Source: Allobosea sp. BH3 (GTDB lineage Bacteria > Pseudomonadota > Alphaproteobacteria > Rhizobiales > Beijerinckiaceae). From it: a stretch of 64,000 nt of DNA. Location of the stretch: NCBI RefSeq assembly GCF_025499465.1, contig NZ_JAIMCA010000002.1, positions 310,001 to 374,000 on the forward strand, read 5' to 3'. The translations under genes were made by a program, and so were the position numbers. Below are positions 37,971-46,364 of the stretch, one piece after another (position 1 is the stretch's first letter; each line of letters opens with the position of its first letter). Under the pieces are notes generated by a model, which saw nothing but the letters and a program-made list of their open reading frames with translations, did not search any database and was not told the DNA's origin.

Positions 37971-39566
37971 TTACTTCGCCGCGGGCGAAGAGGCGTCGAC
38001 CCAGAGATCCTCGTAGCGCTGGAGCGCGAGCTCCGTCGCGTTCGCCTGGAGGCCGTGCAGCCAGGGCTGATAGGCCAGGACCGCCTTGTTGTAGTTGAAG
38101 AACCAGACCGGAGCCTCGTCCTGCAGCATGGCGTTGGCCTTCGTCAGCAGCGCGAGCTTCTTGCCGGCGTCCTTCTCGGCGGCCGCCTCGTCGAGCACCT
38201 TGTCATAGGCCGGGCTCTTGAAGGTGGTGTAGTTGCAGGAGGAGCGTGGCGTCGTCGAGTGGAAGCACTTCAGCGCCGTCAGCGGGTCGGGACCGGAGGT
38301 GTTCGACCAGATATAGGCCTGGAAGTCGCCCTTCGCGATGACGCCGCCGAGCGCCGAGGTCTCGACCGGCTTGACCTTCACCTTGATGCCGACCTTGGCG
38401 AGCATCGGAATGGTCGCCTCGACGATCGGGATGCCCCAGCTCTCGTTCGGCGTCGCCGTCCACTCGAACTCGAAACCGTCCGGATAGCCGGCTTCGGTCA
38501 GGAGTTTCTTGGCCTTCTCCGGATCGAAGGCATAGGACTTGGCGTCCTTGTCGAAGCCCGGCACCGAGCTCGGCAGCCAGCTCACCGCGCGATAGGCCTT
38601 GTCGCGGACGAGGCGCTTGATGATCAGCTCGCTGTCGATCGCATGGTTGATCGCCTGGCGCACCCGCTTGTCGGAGAAGGGCTTGAACTCCGGGTTCATG
38701 CCCATGTTGCGGGTGAAGACCTCCGCGACCTCGAGGATGCCCTTGGAGAGGTTCGGGTCGGCCTTGTAGGCGACATACTGGGTCGAACCCAGGATGGAGA
38801 CGTCGATCTCCTTGTTGCGGAAGGCGACATCGCGCGCAGCGGCCTCGCCCATCGGCGAGATCACGAGCCTGTCGGCATAGGGCTTGCCCGCCTTGTAGTA
38901 CTTATCCCAGCGCTCGAAGACCATGCGCGAGCCGGGAACGTGCTCGACGAACTTGAACGGCCCGAGGCCGATGGGCTTGTTGAAGAAGTCCGGCTCCTGC
39001 GCCTCCTTGGCCGGCATGATCGCCGTGGGGGCGCTGTAGAACAGGAAGCCGGGATCGACCCCGTCGGTCATCGTCATCTCGATGGTGAAATCATCGATCT
39101 TCTTGAGGCCGGAAATCTCCTTGGCCTCGCCCTTGCGGACCTCGGCGCCGCCCTTGATGCGCGAGACGTGGCGTGCACCGGGATAGTTCTTCGAGCCGTC
39201 GACCAGACGCGTGAACGACCAGATCACGTCGTCGGCCGTCATCTTGCGGCCATTGTGGAAGAAAGCGTCGTCGCGCAACTTCAGCGTGTGCGTCAGCCCG
39301 TCCGCCGAGGTGGTCACGCTCTTGACCAGCTCAGGCTCCGGCTTGCCGGCCTTCGAATCCCAGCGGAACAGCATGCCGTGCAGCGCATAGCCATAGATCT
39401 CGTCCTGAATCTGGTTCGAGACATGGCTGTCATTGCTGACGAAGGAGGCGCCGTAGGGCGCCGTGAAGCGGATCGTTCCGCCGCGGCGCGGCTCCTGGGC
39501 CTGCGCCTGCACCGTAAAAGCCGCCAGCGTCAGCGCAGTGGCGAACGCAAATTTCTTCAACAACAC
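37971..39566 (-). CDS. Dpp/Opp-type ABC transporter substrate-binding protein
   Basis: A 531-residue periplasmic binding protein of the SBP_bac_5 family (peptides, nickel, opines and others). I chose GTG 39566 because GGGAGGA lies six bases before it and because it opens a clean signal peptide (LLKKFAFATALTLAAFTVQAQA). RGGTIRFTAPY starts the mature domain; IWSFTRLVDGS and NHAIDSELI are typical family stretches. It leads the permeases. Confidence 0.9.
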   Translation of the reverse strand: MLLKKFAFATALTLAAFTVQAQAQEPRRGGTIRFTAPYGASFVSNDSHVSNQIQDEIYGYALHGMLFRWDSKAGKPEPELVKSVTTSADGLTHTLKLRDDAFFHNGRKMTADDVIWSFTRLVDGSKNYPGARHVSRIKGGAEVRKGEAKEISGLKKIDDFTIEMTMTDGVDPGFLFYSAPTAIMPAKEAQEPDFFNKPIGLGPFKFVEHVPGSRMVFERWDKYYKAGKPYADRLVISPMGEAAARDVAFRNKEIDVSILGSTQYVAYKADPNLSKGILEVAEVFTRNMGMNPEFKPFSDKRVRQAINHAIDSELIIKRLVRDKAYRAVSWLPSSVPGFDKDAKSYAFDPEKAKKLLTEAGYPDGFEFEWTATPNESWGIPIVEATIPMLAKVGIKVKVKPVETSALGGVIAKGDFQAYIWSNTSGPDPLTALKCFHSTTPRSSCNYTTFKSPAYDKVLDEAAAEKDAGKKLALLTKANAMLQDEAPVWFFNYNKAVLAYQPWLHGLQANATELALQRYEDLWVDASSPAAK

Positions 39567-39724
39567 GATTAGTCCTCCCGTCTTACTCACTCCGGCTGAT
39601 CCGGAGTTTTTTGCTTCCAACTGGAACCATAACGGCTTTGCCGCGCTTGTCTTCCCCCGCGCGGTCAAATCTCCCGGGTAGATCGGCGATTCAGAACGCC
39701 ACGAAGCTACCCAGGGCATTTTTT

Positions 39725-39770
39725 CGCATTTTCTTCACGCGAAGCGATCTTCTTCGCTCGAAAATGCTCC
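39725..39770. repeat. Rhizobiales-type dispersed repeat, copy 1
   Basis: On the minus strand it reads GAGCATTTTCGAGCGAAG, a short spacer, then TTCGCGTGAAGAAAATGCG. I remember closely similar elements scattered in Bradyrhizobium and relatives. A second, more degenerate copy is at 57820-57870. It lies between the amidohydrolase stop and the binding-protein start. Confidence 0.6.
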
Positions 39771-39773
39771 GGC

Positions 39774-41396
39774 TCAAGCGCCCCGCTCGTAGACGATTTC
39801 GCCACCGAGGATGGTGAGGTCGCAGCGCGTATCCTTCAGGATGTCGGCCGGATCGGCGCTGAGCAGGTCGCGCGAGAACACTGCGACGTCGGCGAGGAAG
39901 CCGGGCACGAGACGGCCCTTCACGTTCTCCTGCTTCTGCGAGAAGGCGCCGAATTCCGTATAGGCCTGCAGCGCCTCCTCGATCGAGACGCGCTGACCCT
40001 CGTCCATCACAGTGCCCTTCCAGGTCTTGCGGGTCAGCATGTTGTGGAAGTTCGGGAAGGGGTTGGGGTCGCAGACCGGCGCGTCGCTGCCCGTCGCCGG
40101 CTTGAGGCCGAGATCGAACCAGGTGCGGAAGGGATAGCTCGACAGCGCCCGCTCCGGCCCCAGCACCTTGATGTAGGCATCGCCGAAATCATGGATGAAG
40201 ACCTGCTGAGGGCAGGGATAGATGCCGGCCTTGACCATGCGCTCGTGCTGCGCCGGGGTCGAGAAACCGCAATGCTCGATGCGGTGGCGACGGTCCGGGT
40301 CCGGATGGGCCGCGAGCGCCTTCTCGTAGGCCGTGATCAGCTGCTCGATGGCAGCATCGCCGATGGCGTGGCAGACGAGCTGATAGCCCTTCACATGAGC
40401 ATCGAGCACCATGCGCTCCAGCTCGGCATCCTCCCACATCCAGACGCCGGTGGTCTTGTCCTCGCCCAGATAGGGCTCTGTCATCCAGGCGGTGCGGCCG
40501 CCGGCCGAACCGTCGAGGAAGAGCTTGACGCCGCCGATCATCAGCATGTCGTCGCCGGTGCCGGAGATCAGCCCGGCCTCGTAACATTGCGGCACGATCG
40601 AGCGGCCGTCATCGCCGAGCAGGGTCAGCCAGGTCCGGACCGGCAGGCGCCCGTCGCGCTTGGCGCGGTGATAGGCCGCGATCTCGCGGAAGCCGCCCTT
40701 CTGGCCGACAGCGGCGTCCATGCAGCTCGTGATGCCGAGCGAGAGCAGATACTGGCCGCCGCGCTCGATGCCGGAGATGATGTCCTCCTCGGTCGCGGCC
40801 GGGATCGCGGCCTGGACCGGAGCGCGGGCGTTCTCGGCGAGCATGCCGGTGAGCCGCCCGTTCTGCTGCTCGATCAGCCCGCCCTGCGGAGCCACCGACT
40901 TCTCGTCGATGCCGCCGAGCCGGAGCGCCTCGGAATTGCAGATGGCGATATGGCCGCAGGTGCGCACCACCATGACCGGGTTGTTCGGCGCCACGCGGTC
41001 GAGCTCCTCGCGATAGGGATGGCGGCCGGTGTCCAGCTTGGTTTGGTCATAGCCGCGCGAGAGAATCCACTCGCCGGGCTTGGCCGTGGCGGCGCGGGCG
41101 GCGATGGCGCCGAGCAGAGCCTCCAGCGTCGGCGCGGCCTCGGGGCGCGAGTCGACCCAGCCCATGGTCATGCCGAGCGAGACCAGATGCAGATGGGAGT
41201 CGTTCAGGCCCGGCGTCGCCAGCCGGCCCTTCAGGTCGATGACGCGGGTCTTCGGCCCGACGAGCGGGGCGATCTCGGCGTCGCGGCCCGCCGCCAGGAC
41301 CTTGTCCTGCCAGATCGCCAGCGCCTCGACGACGCCATCCTCGCGCCCGCACCAGATCGGCCCGTTGCGCAATACGATATCGGCCTGAATCGTCAT
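39774..41396 (-). CDS. YtcJ-like metal-dependent amidohydrolase
   Basis: A 540-residue amidohydrolase of the YtcJ/exoenzyme-regulatory AepA group (TIM barrel plus beta-sandwich). Metal ligand regions: GLNDSHLHLVSLG near residue 62, VCHAIGDAAI and HRIEHCG, and TGSDAPVCDPNPF. The substrate of this group is mostly unknown; cyclic amides or carbamates are likely. ATG 41396 follows AGGAGGA. It lies between the MlrC gene and the transporter genes, so it probably processes the same imported compound. Confidence 0.88.
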   Translation of the reverse strand: MTIQADIVLRNGPIWCGREDGVVEALAIWQDKVLAAGRDAEIAPLVGPKTRVIDLKGRLATPGLNDSHLHLVSLGMTMGWVDSRPEAAPTLEALLGAIAARAATAKPGEWILSRGYDQTKLDTGRHPYREELDRVAPNNPVMVVRTCGHIAICNSEALRLGGIDEKSVAPQGGLIEQQNGRLTGMLAENARAPVQAAIPAATEEDIISGIERGGQYLLSLGITSCMDAAVGQKGGFREIAAYHRAKRDGRLPVRTWLTLLGDDGRSIVPQCYEAGLISGTGDDMLMIGGVKLFLDGSAGGRTAWMTEPYLGEDKTTGVWMWEDAELERMVLDAHVKGYQLVCHAIGDAAIEQLITAYEKALAAHPDPDRRHRIEHCGFSTPAQHERMVKAGIYPCPQQVFIHDFGDAYIKVLGPERALSSYPFRTWFDLGLKPATGSDAPVCDPNPFPNFHNMLTRKTWKGTVMDEGQRVSIEEALQAYTEFGAFSQKQENVKGRLVPGFLADVAVFSRDLLSADPADILKDTRCDLTILGGEIVYERGA

Positions 41397-41442
41397 GGCT
41401 TCCTCCTGTGTTCCTGTCTTCGCGGCTGTGGCGGGCCAGCGG

Positions 41443-42927
41443 TCAAATGTCGTCGAGCGGGAAGATCGGCCGGCGCACGTTCTTGTACGGCCGTTCCTTG
41501 AAATTGCGGGTCGAGAGCGCGCCGGTGTCGACCTCGAGAACCTCGCGCGCAATCGGCTGGAAGGCGGCGCGGAAATGCTGCATCGACTTGACGATCACGG
41601 TCGATTTCCGCGTCGGGTCGACGCCGAGCGAGGTGAACTGGGCAAGATCGGTCGCCTGTCCGTTATGGGTGATGACGATGATCTCGACATCGTCGACGCG
41701 CAGCAGGGCCGAGAGTCCGTAATTGCGCCAGACGCCGCCGGCCATCGGGCCGTGGCAGAGGAAATAGCCATCGGTGATCGCCACGACATGGGCGTCGAGA
41801 TCGAGCGGCGCGCCGCCCATTGTCGGATCGACCTTGCCGCCGAGCCTGATCCGGCCACGCTTGCCGACACCGATCGCCTGCGCCGCGAGGGCAGCCTCGG
41901 GGTCGCAGATCGCGTGGAAGCCGACATTCTTCAGCTTCGCATCGAGGATGGCGCGCAGCAGGTTGGTGGCATCGCCATAGGCGCCGGAGCCGGGATTGTC
42001 GGAGTAGTCCGAGATCACCACCGGCTTGTAGCCGGGCTTGCCCAGATCGGCTTCGCCAGCCTTGGCGCGGCCCATGGCCTCCGCCAGCGGCGTGAAATGG
42101 ATCGAGGAGAAGCGGCGCTGCTCCCAGGCATAGTCCATCAGCTCTTCGGCAATGGCCTGCGCCTTGCCGCGGTCGTCGGCCGTGACCGCGATCGAGGGGC
42201 CGATATCGTGGACATCGGCCGAGGAGAAGCCGGCCTGGACGCTGACGACGAGCGCGTCGCCCGAGGCTTCCAGCGCATCGCCCCGGCGCAGCAGCTCCAG
42301 GAAGGGCGGCGAGGTCGTGCGCCCGCCATCGAGGGCGTAGAGGATCGGGCGCCGGGCGAGCGCGACCTTCGGCCTGATCTCGCCCTTCATCGCGCGTTCC
42401 AGCAGTTCGGCCGCCTGCCAGGTCCGCTCATATTGATCGATGTGCGGATAGGTGCGGTAGGAGATCAGCGCGTTGGCATTATCTGCCATGAGCTGCGTGA
42501 CCGTGGCGTGCAGGTCGAGCACGGCGACGACGGGCACGTCCGGGCCGATGCGCTTGCGCAGCCGCGCCAGCAGCTCGCCCTCACCGTCGTCGGAGCTTTC
42601 CGTCGCCATCGCACCATGCAGGTGCAGCAGCACGCCATCGACGCCGTCGGCGGCATCGACGATATGTCCCGCGAAGACGTCGAAGGCGGCGTCGGTTACC
42701 CGGCCCGAAGGATTGGCGCCGGTCACCAGGGGGTGGGCCAGGCTCCAGCCGAACTTGTCAGCGACCTCGAAGGCGGCGCCCATCGATGTGCGGGTGCCGC
42801 GGAATGCCTCCGGGATTTCATTGCCGAGATAGGCGCCATGCGCCCGGAAAGTGGCCTCGTCCGTGAGCTGAACACTGAAGGTGTTCGTCTCATGCATGAA
42901 CTCGGCAATCAGTACGCGCCTCGTCAT
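41443..42927 (-). CDS. M81-family metallopeptidase (MlrC-like)
   Basis: A 494-residue protein of the MlrC family, named for the third enzyme of microcystin breakdown but widespread in bacteria that do not degrade microcystin. It has AEFMHETNTFS at residues 8-18, DLHATVTQLM, ISDYSDNPGSGAYGDAT and the C-terminal HGPMAGGV region. ATG 42927 follows GAGGGAGA. The frame stays open far upstream only as an antisense shadow of topoisomerase IB. It heads the catabolic/transport island. Confidence 0.88.
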   Translation of the reverse strand: MTRRVLIAEFMHETNTFSVQLTDEATFRAHGAYLGNEIPEAFRGTRTSMGAAFEVADKFGWSLAHPLVTGANPSGRVTDAAFDVFAGHIVDAADGVDGVLLHLHGAMATESSDDGEGELLARLRKRIGPDVPVVAVLDLHATVTQLMADNANALISYRTYPHIDQYERTWQAAELLERAMKGEIRPKVALARRPILYALDGGRTTSPPFLELLRRGDALEASGDALVVSVQAGFSSADVHDIGPSIAVTADDRGKAQAIAEELMDYAWEQRRFSSIHFTPLAEAMGRAKAGEADLGKPGYKPVVISDYSDNPGSGAYGDATNLLRAILDAKLKNVGFHAICDPEAALAAQAIGVGKRGRIRLGGKVDPTMGGAPLDLDAHVVAITDGYFLCHGPMAGGVWRNYGLSALLRVDDVEIIVITHNGQATDLAQFTSLGVDPTRKSTVIVKSMQHFRAAFQPIAREVLEVDTGALSTRNFKERPYKNVRRPIFPLDDI

Positions 42928-43061
42928 TCTCTCCCTCGAGCCCCTGTTCAAATTTTTTGACAGTCTTGGCCCGCGACCAGCGCGATTGCCACAAATTTTC
43001 GCGCATACGCCGCCCCTGAGCCGAGTCCTTGCCGAATGGTGGTGAATATGCTCGACTTGGC

Positions 43062-43086
43062 GGAACCATCCGGGCCATGGCGCATT
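43062..43086 (+). promoter_or_regulatory. Possible EcfG promoter of topoisomerase IB
   Basis: GGAAC (43062-43066), 16 bases, CATT (43083-43086), one base off CGTT. Its transcript would start near 43093, about 24 bases before ATG 43117, which supports that start. Confidence 0.4.
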
Positions 43087-43116
43087 CTCCGCAGCGGAGA
43101 TCCCGAGGGCCCCGCC

Positions 43117-44139
43117 ATGCCGGCCGCAGCCAAAGCCAGCCGACGTTCCGCCGCAACGCGATTGCGGCGTGTTTCCTCCGACGAGCTGTCCATCCGGCGC
43201 ATCCGCCATGGCCGCTCCTTCGGCTATCGCGACACGGATGGAGAGCGTGTCACCGATGAAGAGACGCTGGCGCGAATCCGCTCGCTCGCGATCCCGCCCG
43301 CCTATCAGAATGTTCGCATCGCCACCGATGCACGCGCGCATCTGCAGGCCATCGGCTACGACGAGGCCGGCCGCATCCAGCATCGCTACCATCCGGACTG
43401 GGAGAAGGTGCGCGAGCGGCGCAAGCTCAAGCGCCTCGCCGCGCTGATCGCGGCGCTGCCGAAGCTCAGGGCGCGCATCGCGGCCGATCTGAAGGTGCGA
43501 ACCCTCTCGCAGGACAAGGCGCTGGCCTGCGCCGCCGCCATCATCGACCGCTGCCATATCCGCGTCGGCAACGAGGCCTACGCCAAGGAGAACGGCAGCC
43601 ACGGCGCCTCGACCCTGCTGAAGCGACACGTCACGCTGACAGGGTCCCGCGTCGCGCTGCATTTCCGCGGCAAGAGCGGCAAGGACATCGCCTGCGCGCT
43701 GGACGACCCGCCGCTGGCGCGTGCGCTCGGCCGGATCGTGACGCTGCCGGGCAAGCGGCTGCTGCAGTATCGCCGCGAGGACGGCACCGTCTCTCCTATC
43801 CACGCGACCGAGATCAACGCCTATCTCAAGCGCGCCTGCGGCCTGCCGGTCAGCAGCAAGGATCTCAGGATGCTCGCAGCAAACGCCGCGGCGGCGGAGC
43901 TGCTGCTCGCGGGAGAGGAGATGGCGAGTGAGAGCGGGCGCAAGCGCCAGCTCGCCGACATCATGCGCGCGATCGCGCAGCGGCTGGTCAACACGCCTGC
44001 CGTGGTGCGCAAGAGCTATGTCCATGCCATCGTCATCGACGCCTATGCCAGCGGCCGGCTGCAACGCAGCTACGCCCGGGCCCGCTCGCGGCCGGGCTGC
44101 TCGCGCATCGAGCGGGCGCTGGGCTTGCTGGCTGCCTGA
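43117..44139 (+). CDS. DNA topoisomerase IB
   Basis: A 340-residue eukaryotic-type topoisomerase IB, which relaxes supercoils through a 3'-phosphotyrosine bond. The N-terminal TopIB domain has SFGYRDTDGERVTDEETLARI and LAIPPAYQNVRI; the catalytic domain has ALACAAAIIDRCHIRVGNEAYAKENG and ends with the active-site Tyr301 in VVRKSYVHA. I prefer ATG 43117 (GAGGG upstream); 43036 is an alternative. It is divergent from the MlrC gene and is followed by small stress-type genes. Confidence 0.9.
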   Translation: MPAAAKASRRSAATRLRRVSSDELSIRRIRHGRSFGYRDTDGERVTDEETLARIRSLAIPPAYQNVRIATDARAHLQAIGYDEAGRIQHRYHPDWEKVRERRKLKRLAALIAALPKLRARIAADLKVRTLSQDKALACAAAIIDRCHIRVGNEAYAKENGSHGASTLLKRHVTLTGSRVALHFRGKSGKDIACALDDPPLARALGRIVTLPGKRLLQYRREDGTVSPIHATEINAYLKRACGLPVSSKDLRMLAANAAAAELLLAGEEMASESGRKRQLADIMRAIAQRLVNTPAVVRKSYVHAIVIDAYASGRLQRSYARARSRPGCSRIERALGLLAA

Positions 44140-44201
44140 GCGGGAACAATGCCGCCTTTGCGGGCTTGGTTCGCATGAACCCTCGCAAAGGAGAAACCGC
44201 C

Positions 44202-44495
44202 ATGGCCCCGCCGGAGAAGAAGCGCGAGAACCCGGCCCAGCTCGATGATGAGCGCAGGCAGCCGAACTCGCTCGAGGCGGGCATCGGCAACGACCCCGCC
44301 GACTCCCGCCGCACCAGCGACCGCACCAATGTCCACGACGAGGGCAGCGACGCCAACGATACGCCGGATGGGCTGACCGAATCCGAAGAGGCCGTCCGGC
44401 AGGCGGCCGAGGACATTCCAACCGGCGGCTCGTCGACAGGCCCGATCGAATCCGTGCCCGTTTTCGAACGCGGCTCGTTGCCGCCCAAGATCTGA
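44202..44495 (+). CDS. 97-aa hydrophilic, probably disordered protein
   Basis: I do not recognise a family. The protein is rich in Glu, Asp, Pro, Ser and Arg, lacks Cys, and has no hydrophobic segment, so it is probably unfolded and cytosolic. ATG 44202 follows AAAGGAG. It begins 62 bases after topoisomerase IB and is followed by two more very small genes, each with its own ribosome site. Confidence 0.65.
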   Translation: MAPPEKKRENPAQLDDERRQPNSLEAGIGNDPADSRRTSDRTNVHDEGSDANDTPDGLTESEEAVRQAAEDIPTGGSSTGPIESVPVFERGSLPPKI

Positions 44496-44510
44496 GCGCA
44501 GGAGGACGAT

Positions 44511-44720
44511 ATGCCCGCCCGCATTGCCCCGACGCCGATCCGCACGCCGCAACGGCCCGGCCAGTCCGCCGCCTCAGAGCACCGGCCCGGCCCGTCGCCG
44601 GCATCGGCTCACCCCACCGGCCCCGCTCCGCCATTCGAGCGTGTCGAGGAGCCAGCGCAGGGCGATGCGTCCGTACCGGGCGGGACACGCCCCTCGCCCG
44701 AGCCTCCCGGGCGGAGCTGA
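44511..44720 (+). CDS. 69-aa proline-rich small protein
   Basis: No family recognised. It is made of Pro, Ala, Gly, Ser and Arg (TPIRTPQRPGQ, PGPSPASAHPTGPAPP). ATG 44511 has AGGAGG about seven bases upstream. It lies 15 bases after the 97-aa gene and five before the 47-aa gene, so the three are probably one transcript. The composition could also be a chance frame in GC-rich DNA; the ribosome site is the main support. Confidence 0.5.
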   Translation: MPARIAPTPIRTPQRPGQSAASEHRPGPSPASAHPTGPAPPFERVEEPAQGDASVPGGTRPSPEPPGRS

Positions 44721-44725
44721 CCGTC

Positions 44726-44869
44726 ATGTCGAGCGATTGGAGCTTCGTGGTGTTGATCGTGCTGATCGGAATCCCGATCGGCATCGCTCTGGCGTCCTCC
44801 TGGGCGCGCTCGCGCAGGGCGGGCGCCGCCGTTCTGGACAGGGAGGACGCGGACGGCCAACGCGGATAG
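44726..44869 (+). CDS. 47-aa single-pass membrane protein
   Basis: A very small protein with one clear transmembrane helix (SFVVLIVLIGIPIGIALAS, residues 6-24) and a basic then acidic cytosolic tail (WARSRRAG...DREDADGQRG), an N-out/C-in layout. The GGAG at 44713-44716 lies nine bases before the ATG. No family recognised. It is the third gene of a probable small-gene operon downstream of topoisomerase IB. Confidence 0.6.
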   Translation: MSSDWSFVVLIVLIGIPIGIALASSWARSRRAGAAVLDREDADGQRG

Positions 44870-44936
44870 ATCAAGCTGGGGTTACTCGCGCAACATATTC
44901 ATATCGCTGGCTAATCTTATTTTTTTACGATGACCT

Positions 44937-44962
44937 GGAACCCGCCCCGCCGCTGCGACGTT
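44937..44962 (+). promoter_or_regulatory. EcfG promoter of the 68-aa gene
   Basis: GGAAC (44937-44941), 17 bases, CGTT (44959-44962), an exact match to the EcfG consensus. The transcript would start near 44970, about 30 bases before ATG 44999. Confidence 0.8.
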
Positions 44963-44998
44963 CACCTGCCGCTGAATCTTCGCAGCGGAGATAGAAGA

Positions 44999-45205
44999 AT
45001 GGACGAAGAGAGAATCATGCGGATCGCCCGGGCCATGTGCCGCGCGGCGCGGCTCGACCCCGACAAGCCTGCTGGCAACAAGGGGCCCTTCACGATGTCG
45101 ATGCGGGAACCCGGCCATGACGGGCCGCAGCCCGCCTGGATGTTATTCAGGAAGGACGCGACGACCTTCGCGTCCCGCCATCGGGATGTCGCCGCACAGC
45201 TCTAA
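44999..45205 (+). CDS. 68-aa protein of unknown function, EcfG-controlled
   Basis: A small soluble protein: an N-terminal helix (MDEERIMRIARAMCRAARLDP), a DKPAGNKGPF turn, and a C-terminal part WMLFRKDATTFASRHRDVAAQL. I recognise no named family. GCGGAG lies eight bases before ATG 44999, a perfect EcfG promoter lies upstream and a terminator follows, so it is a one-gene general-stress unit. Confidence 0.7.
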   Translation: MDEERIMRIARAMCRAARLDPDKPAGNKGPFTMSMREPGHDGPQPAWMLFRKDATTFASRHRDVAAQL

Positions 45206-45261
45206 GCAGTTCGAGGAAACACCAAGGCGGCCATCGCCCGCATGCGGCGGTGGCCATAACG

Positions 45262-45297
45262 AGGCCCGGCACTCCGCGAGGAGGCCGGGCCTTCTAA
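45262..45297 (+). terminator. Terminator between the 68-aa gene and the convergent hemC homologue
   Basis: AGGCCCGGC (45262-45270), a 13-base loop, GCCGGGCCT (45284-45292), then TCTAACTT. A perfect nine-base GC-rich stem. It may work in both directions because the next gene converges. Confidence 0.7.
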
Positions 45298-45298
45298 C

Positions 45299-46255
45299 TT
45301 ACTGGCCGGGGCGGGCCGCCAACGTCCTGAACGTCGGATAGTAGCTACTATAGCTCTTTTCCAGGATCACCGCGCCACCGCGCTCCTTCAGCGTCTCCGC
45401 GACCGAAAGGCCGAGTTCCGTCGCACGCTCCGGGGCGGCGCTGCCACCGGCGACGACACGTTCCGTGCCTTCGACCGAGGTGACCTGCGCCTGCAGGACG
45501 AGGCGGTCTTCCCGCCAGCTCGCGCTCGCGCCCACAGGGAGGCTGCAACCGGCGCCCAGCGCATGCAGCATGGCGCGCTCGGCATCGACCTCGGCGCGAG
45601 CCTGGGGGCATTCGATCGACTTCAGTATCTCGATCACGTCGGTGTCGGCGGCACGCGCCTCGAGCCCCAGCGCGCCCTGCCCCACCGCATAGGGAAACAG
45701 CACCGGATCGAGCGCCTCGGCAGAAACCTTCTCCAGCCCCAGCCGCCGGAGCCCGGCCTGTGCGAGGATGACGGCGTCGAGCGAATCCTCGCCTTCGATC
45801 CGGGCCAGACGCGGGCCGACATTCCCACGGATGGGCACGACATGGACATCCGGCCGCAGGTTCAGGATTTGCGCGCGGCGGCGCAGCGAGCCGGTGCCGA
45901 TCCGCGCCCCGCTCTGCAGCGAGGCCAGTGTTGCACCGCAGAGCGCGTCCCGCGGGTCCTCCCGTTCCGGCACGGCGGCCAGAACGAGACCCTCGTGCAG
46001 GACGGTCGGAAGGTCCTTCAGCGAATGGACGACGAAATCGACCTCGCCCGAGACGAGCTGCCGCTCATGCTCGAATGCGAAGACGCCGACCATGCCGAAT
46101 TCGTGGAACTCGGAAGCGCCGTTCCGCTCGGCGATGGTGACGATCGGGCAGAGGGTGAATTCAGCTTCGGGACGCTTCGCCTGGATCAGGCCCATGATGT
46201 AACGGGTCTGGGCCATCGCCAGCGGGCTGCGGCGCGTGCCGATCCTCAGATGCAT
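45299..46255 (-). CDS. hemC: Divergent hydroxymethylbilane synthase (porphobilinogen deaminase) homologue
   Basis: A 318-residue HemC-family protein. Retained: RIGTRRSPLAMAQ, VHSLKDLP (catalytic Asp), GTGSLRRRAQ (substrate Arg pair), RGNVGPRLARIE and the cofactor Cys in GAGCSLPVG. Not retained: the GGKGLFVKEL block of E. coli, whose two Lys bind substrate carboxylates; here it reads GMVGVFAFEHERQ. The C-terminus is unusual (SYSSYYPTF). ATG 46255 is used. It is not next to other haem genes. It may be a paralogue with a changed substrate and not the housekeeping enzyme. Confidence 0.8.
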   Translation of the reverse strand: MHLRIGTRRSPLAMAQTRYIMGLIQAKRPEAEFTLCPIVTIAERNGASEFHEFGMVGVFAFEHERQLVSGEVDFVVHSLKDLPTVLHEGLVLAAVPEREDPRDALCGATLASLQSGARIGTGSLRRRAQILNLRPDVHVVPIRGNVGPRLARIEGEDSLDAVILAQAGLRRLGLEKVSAEALDPVLFPYAVGQGALGLEARAADTDVIEILKSIECPQARAEVDAERAMLHALGAGCSLPVGASASWREDRLVLQAQVTSVEGTERVVAGGSAAPERATELGLSVAETLKERGGAVILEKSYSSYYPTFRTLAARPGQ

Positions 46256-46364
46256 CAAACGAACTTTCGATCTTGTCCAGACTAGCCGGTCGTTGCGGGG
46301 TCTATATCAGGGGGCGGGGCGAGGACAGGTGCGACACAATCCCGCGCCTCCGGCTCCCCGCCTT

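Noticed and set aside
36810..39572. A 920-codon plus-strand frame
   Set aside because: It is antisense to the Dpp-type permease and binding-protein genes and has the His/Asp/Arg-rich composition typical of a shadow frame in GC-rich DNA.
44143..44171. GGAAC ... GGTT upstream of the 97-aa gene as an EcfG promoter
   Set aside because: The spacer is about 20 bases and the -10 has a mismatch.
41443..44874. A continuous 1143-codon minus-strand frame
   Set aside because: Only 42927-41443 is an M81 protein. The part upstream is antisense to topoisomerase IB and the small genes, is Arg/Ala-rich without family sequence, and has no ribosome site.
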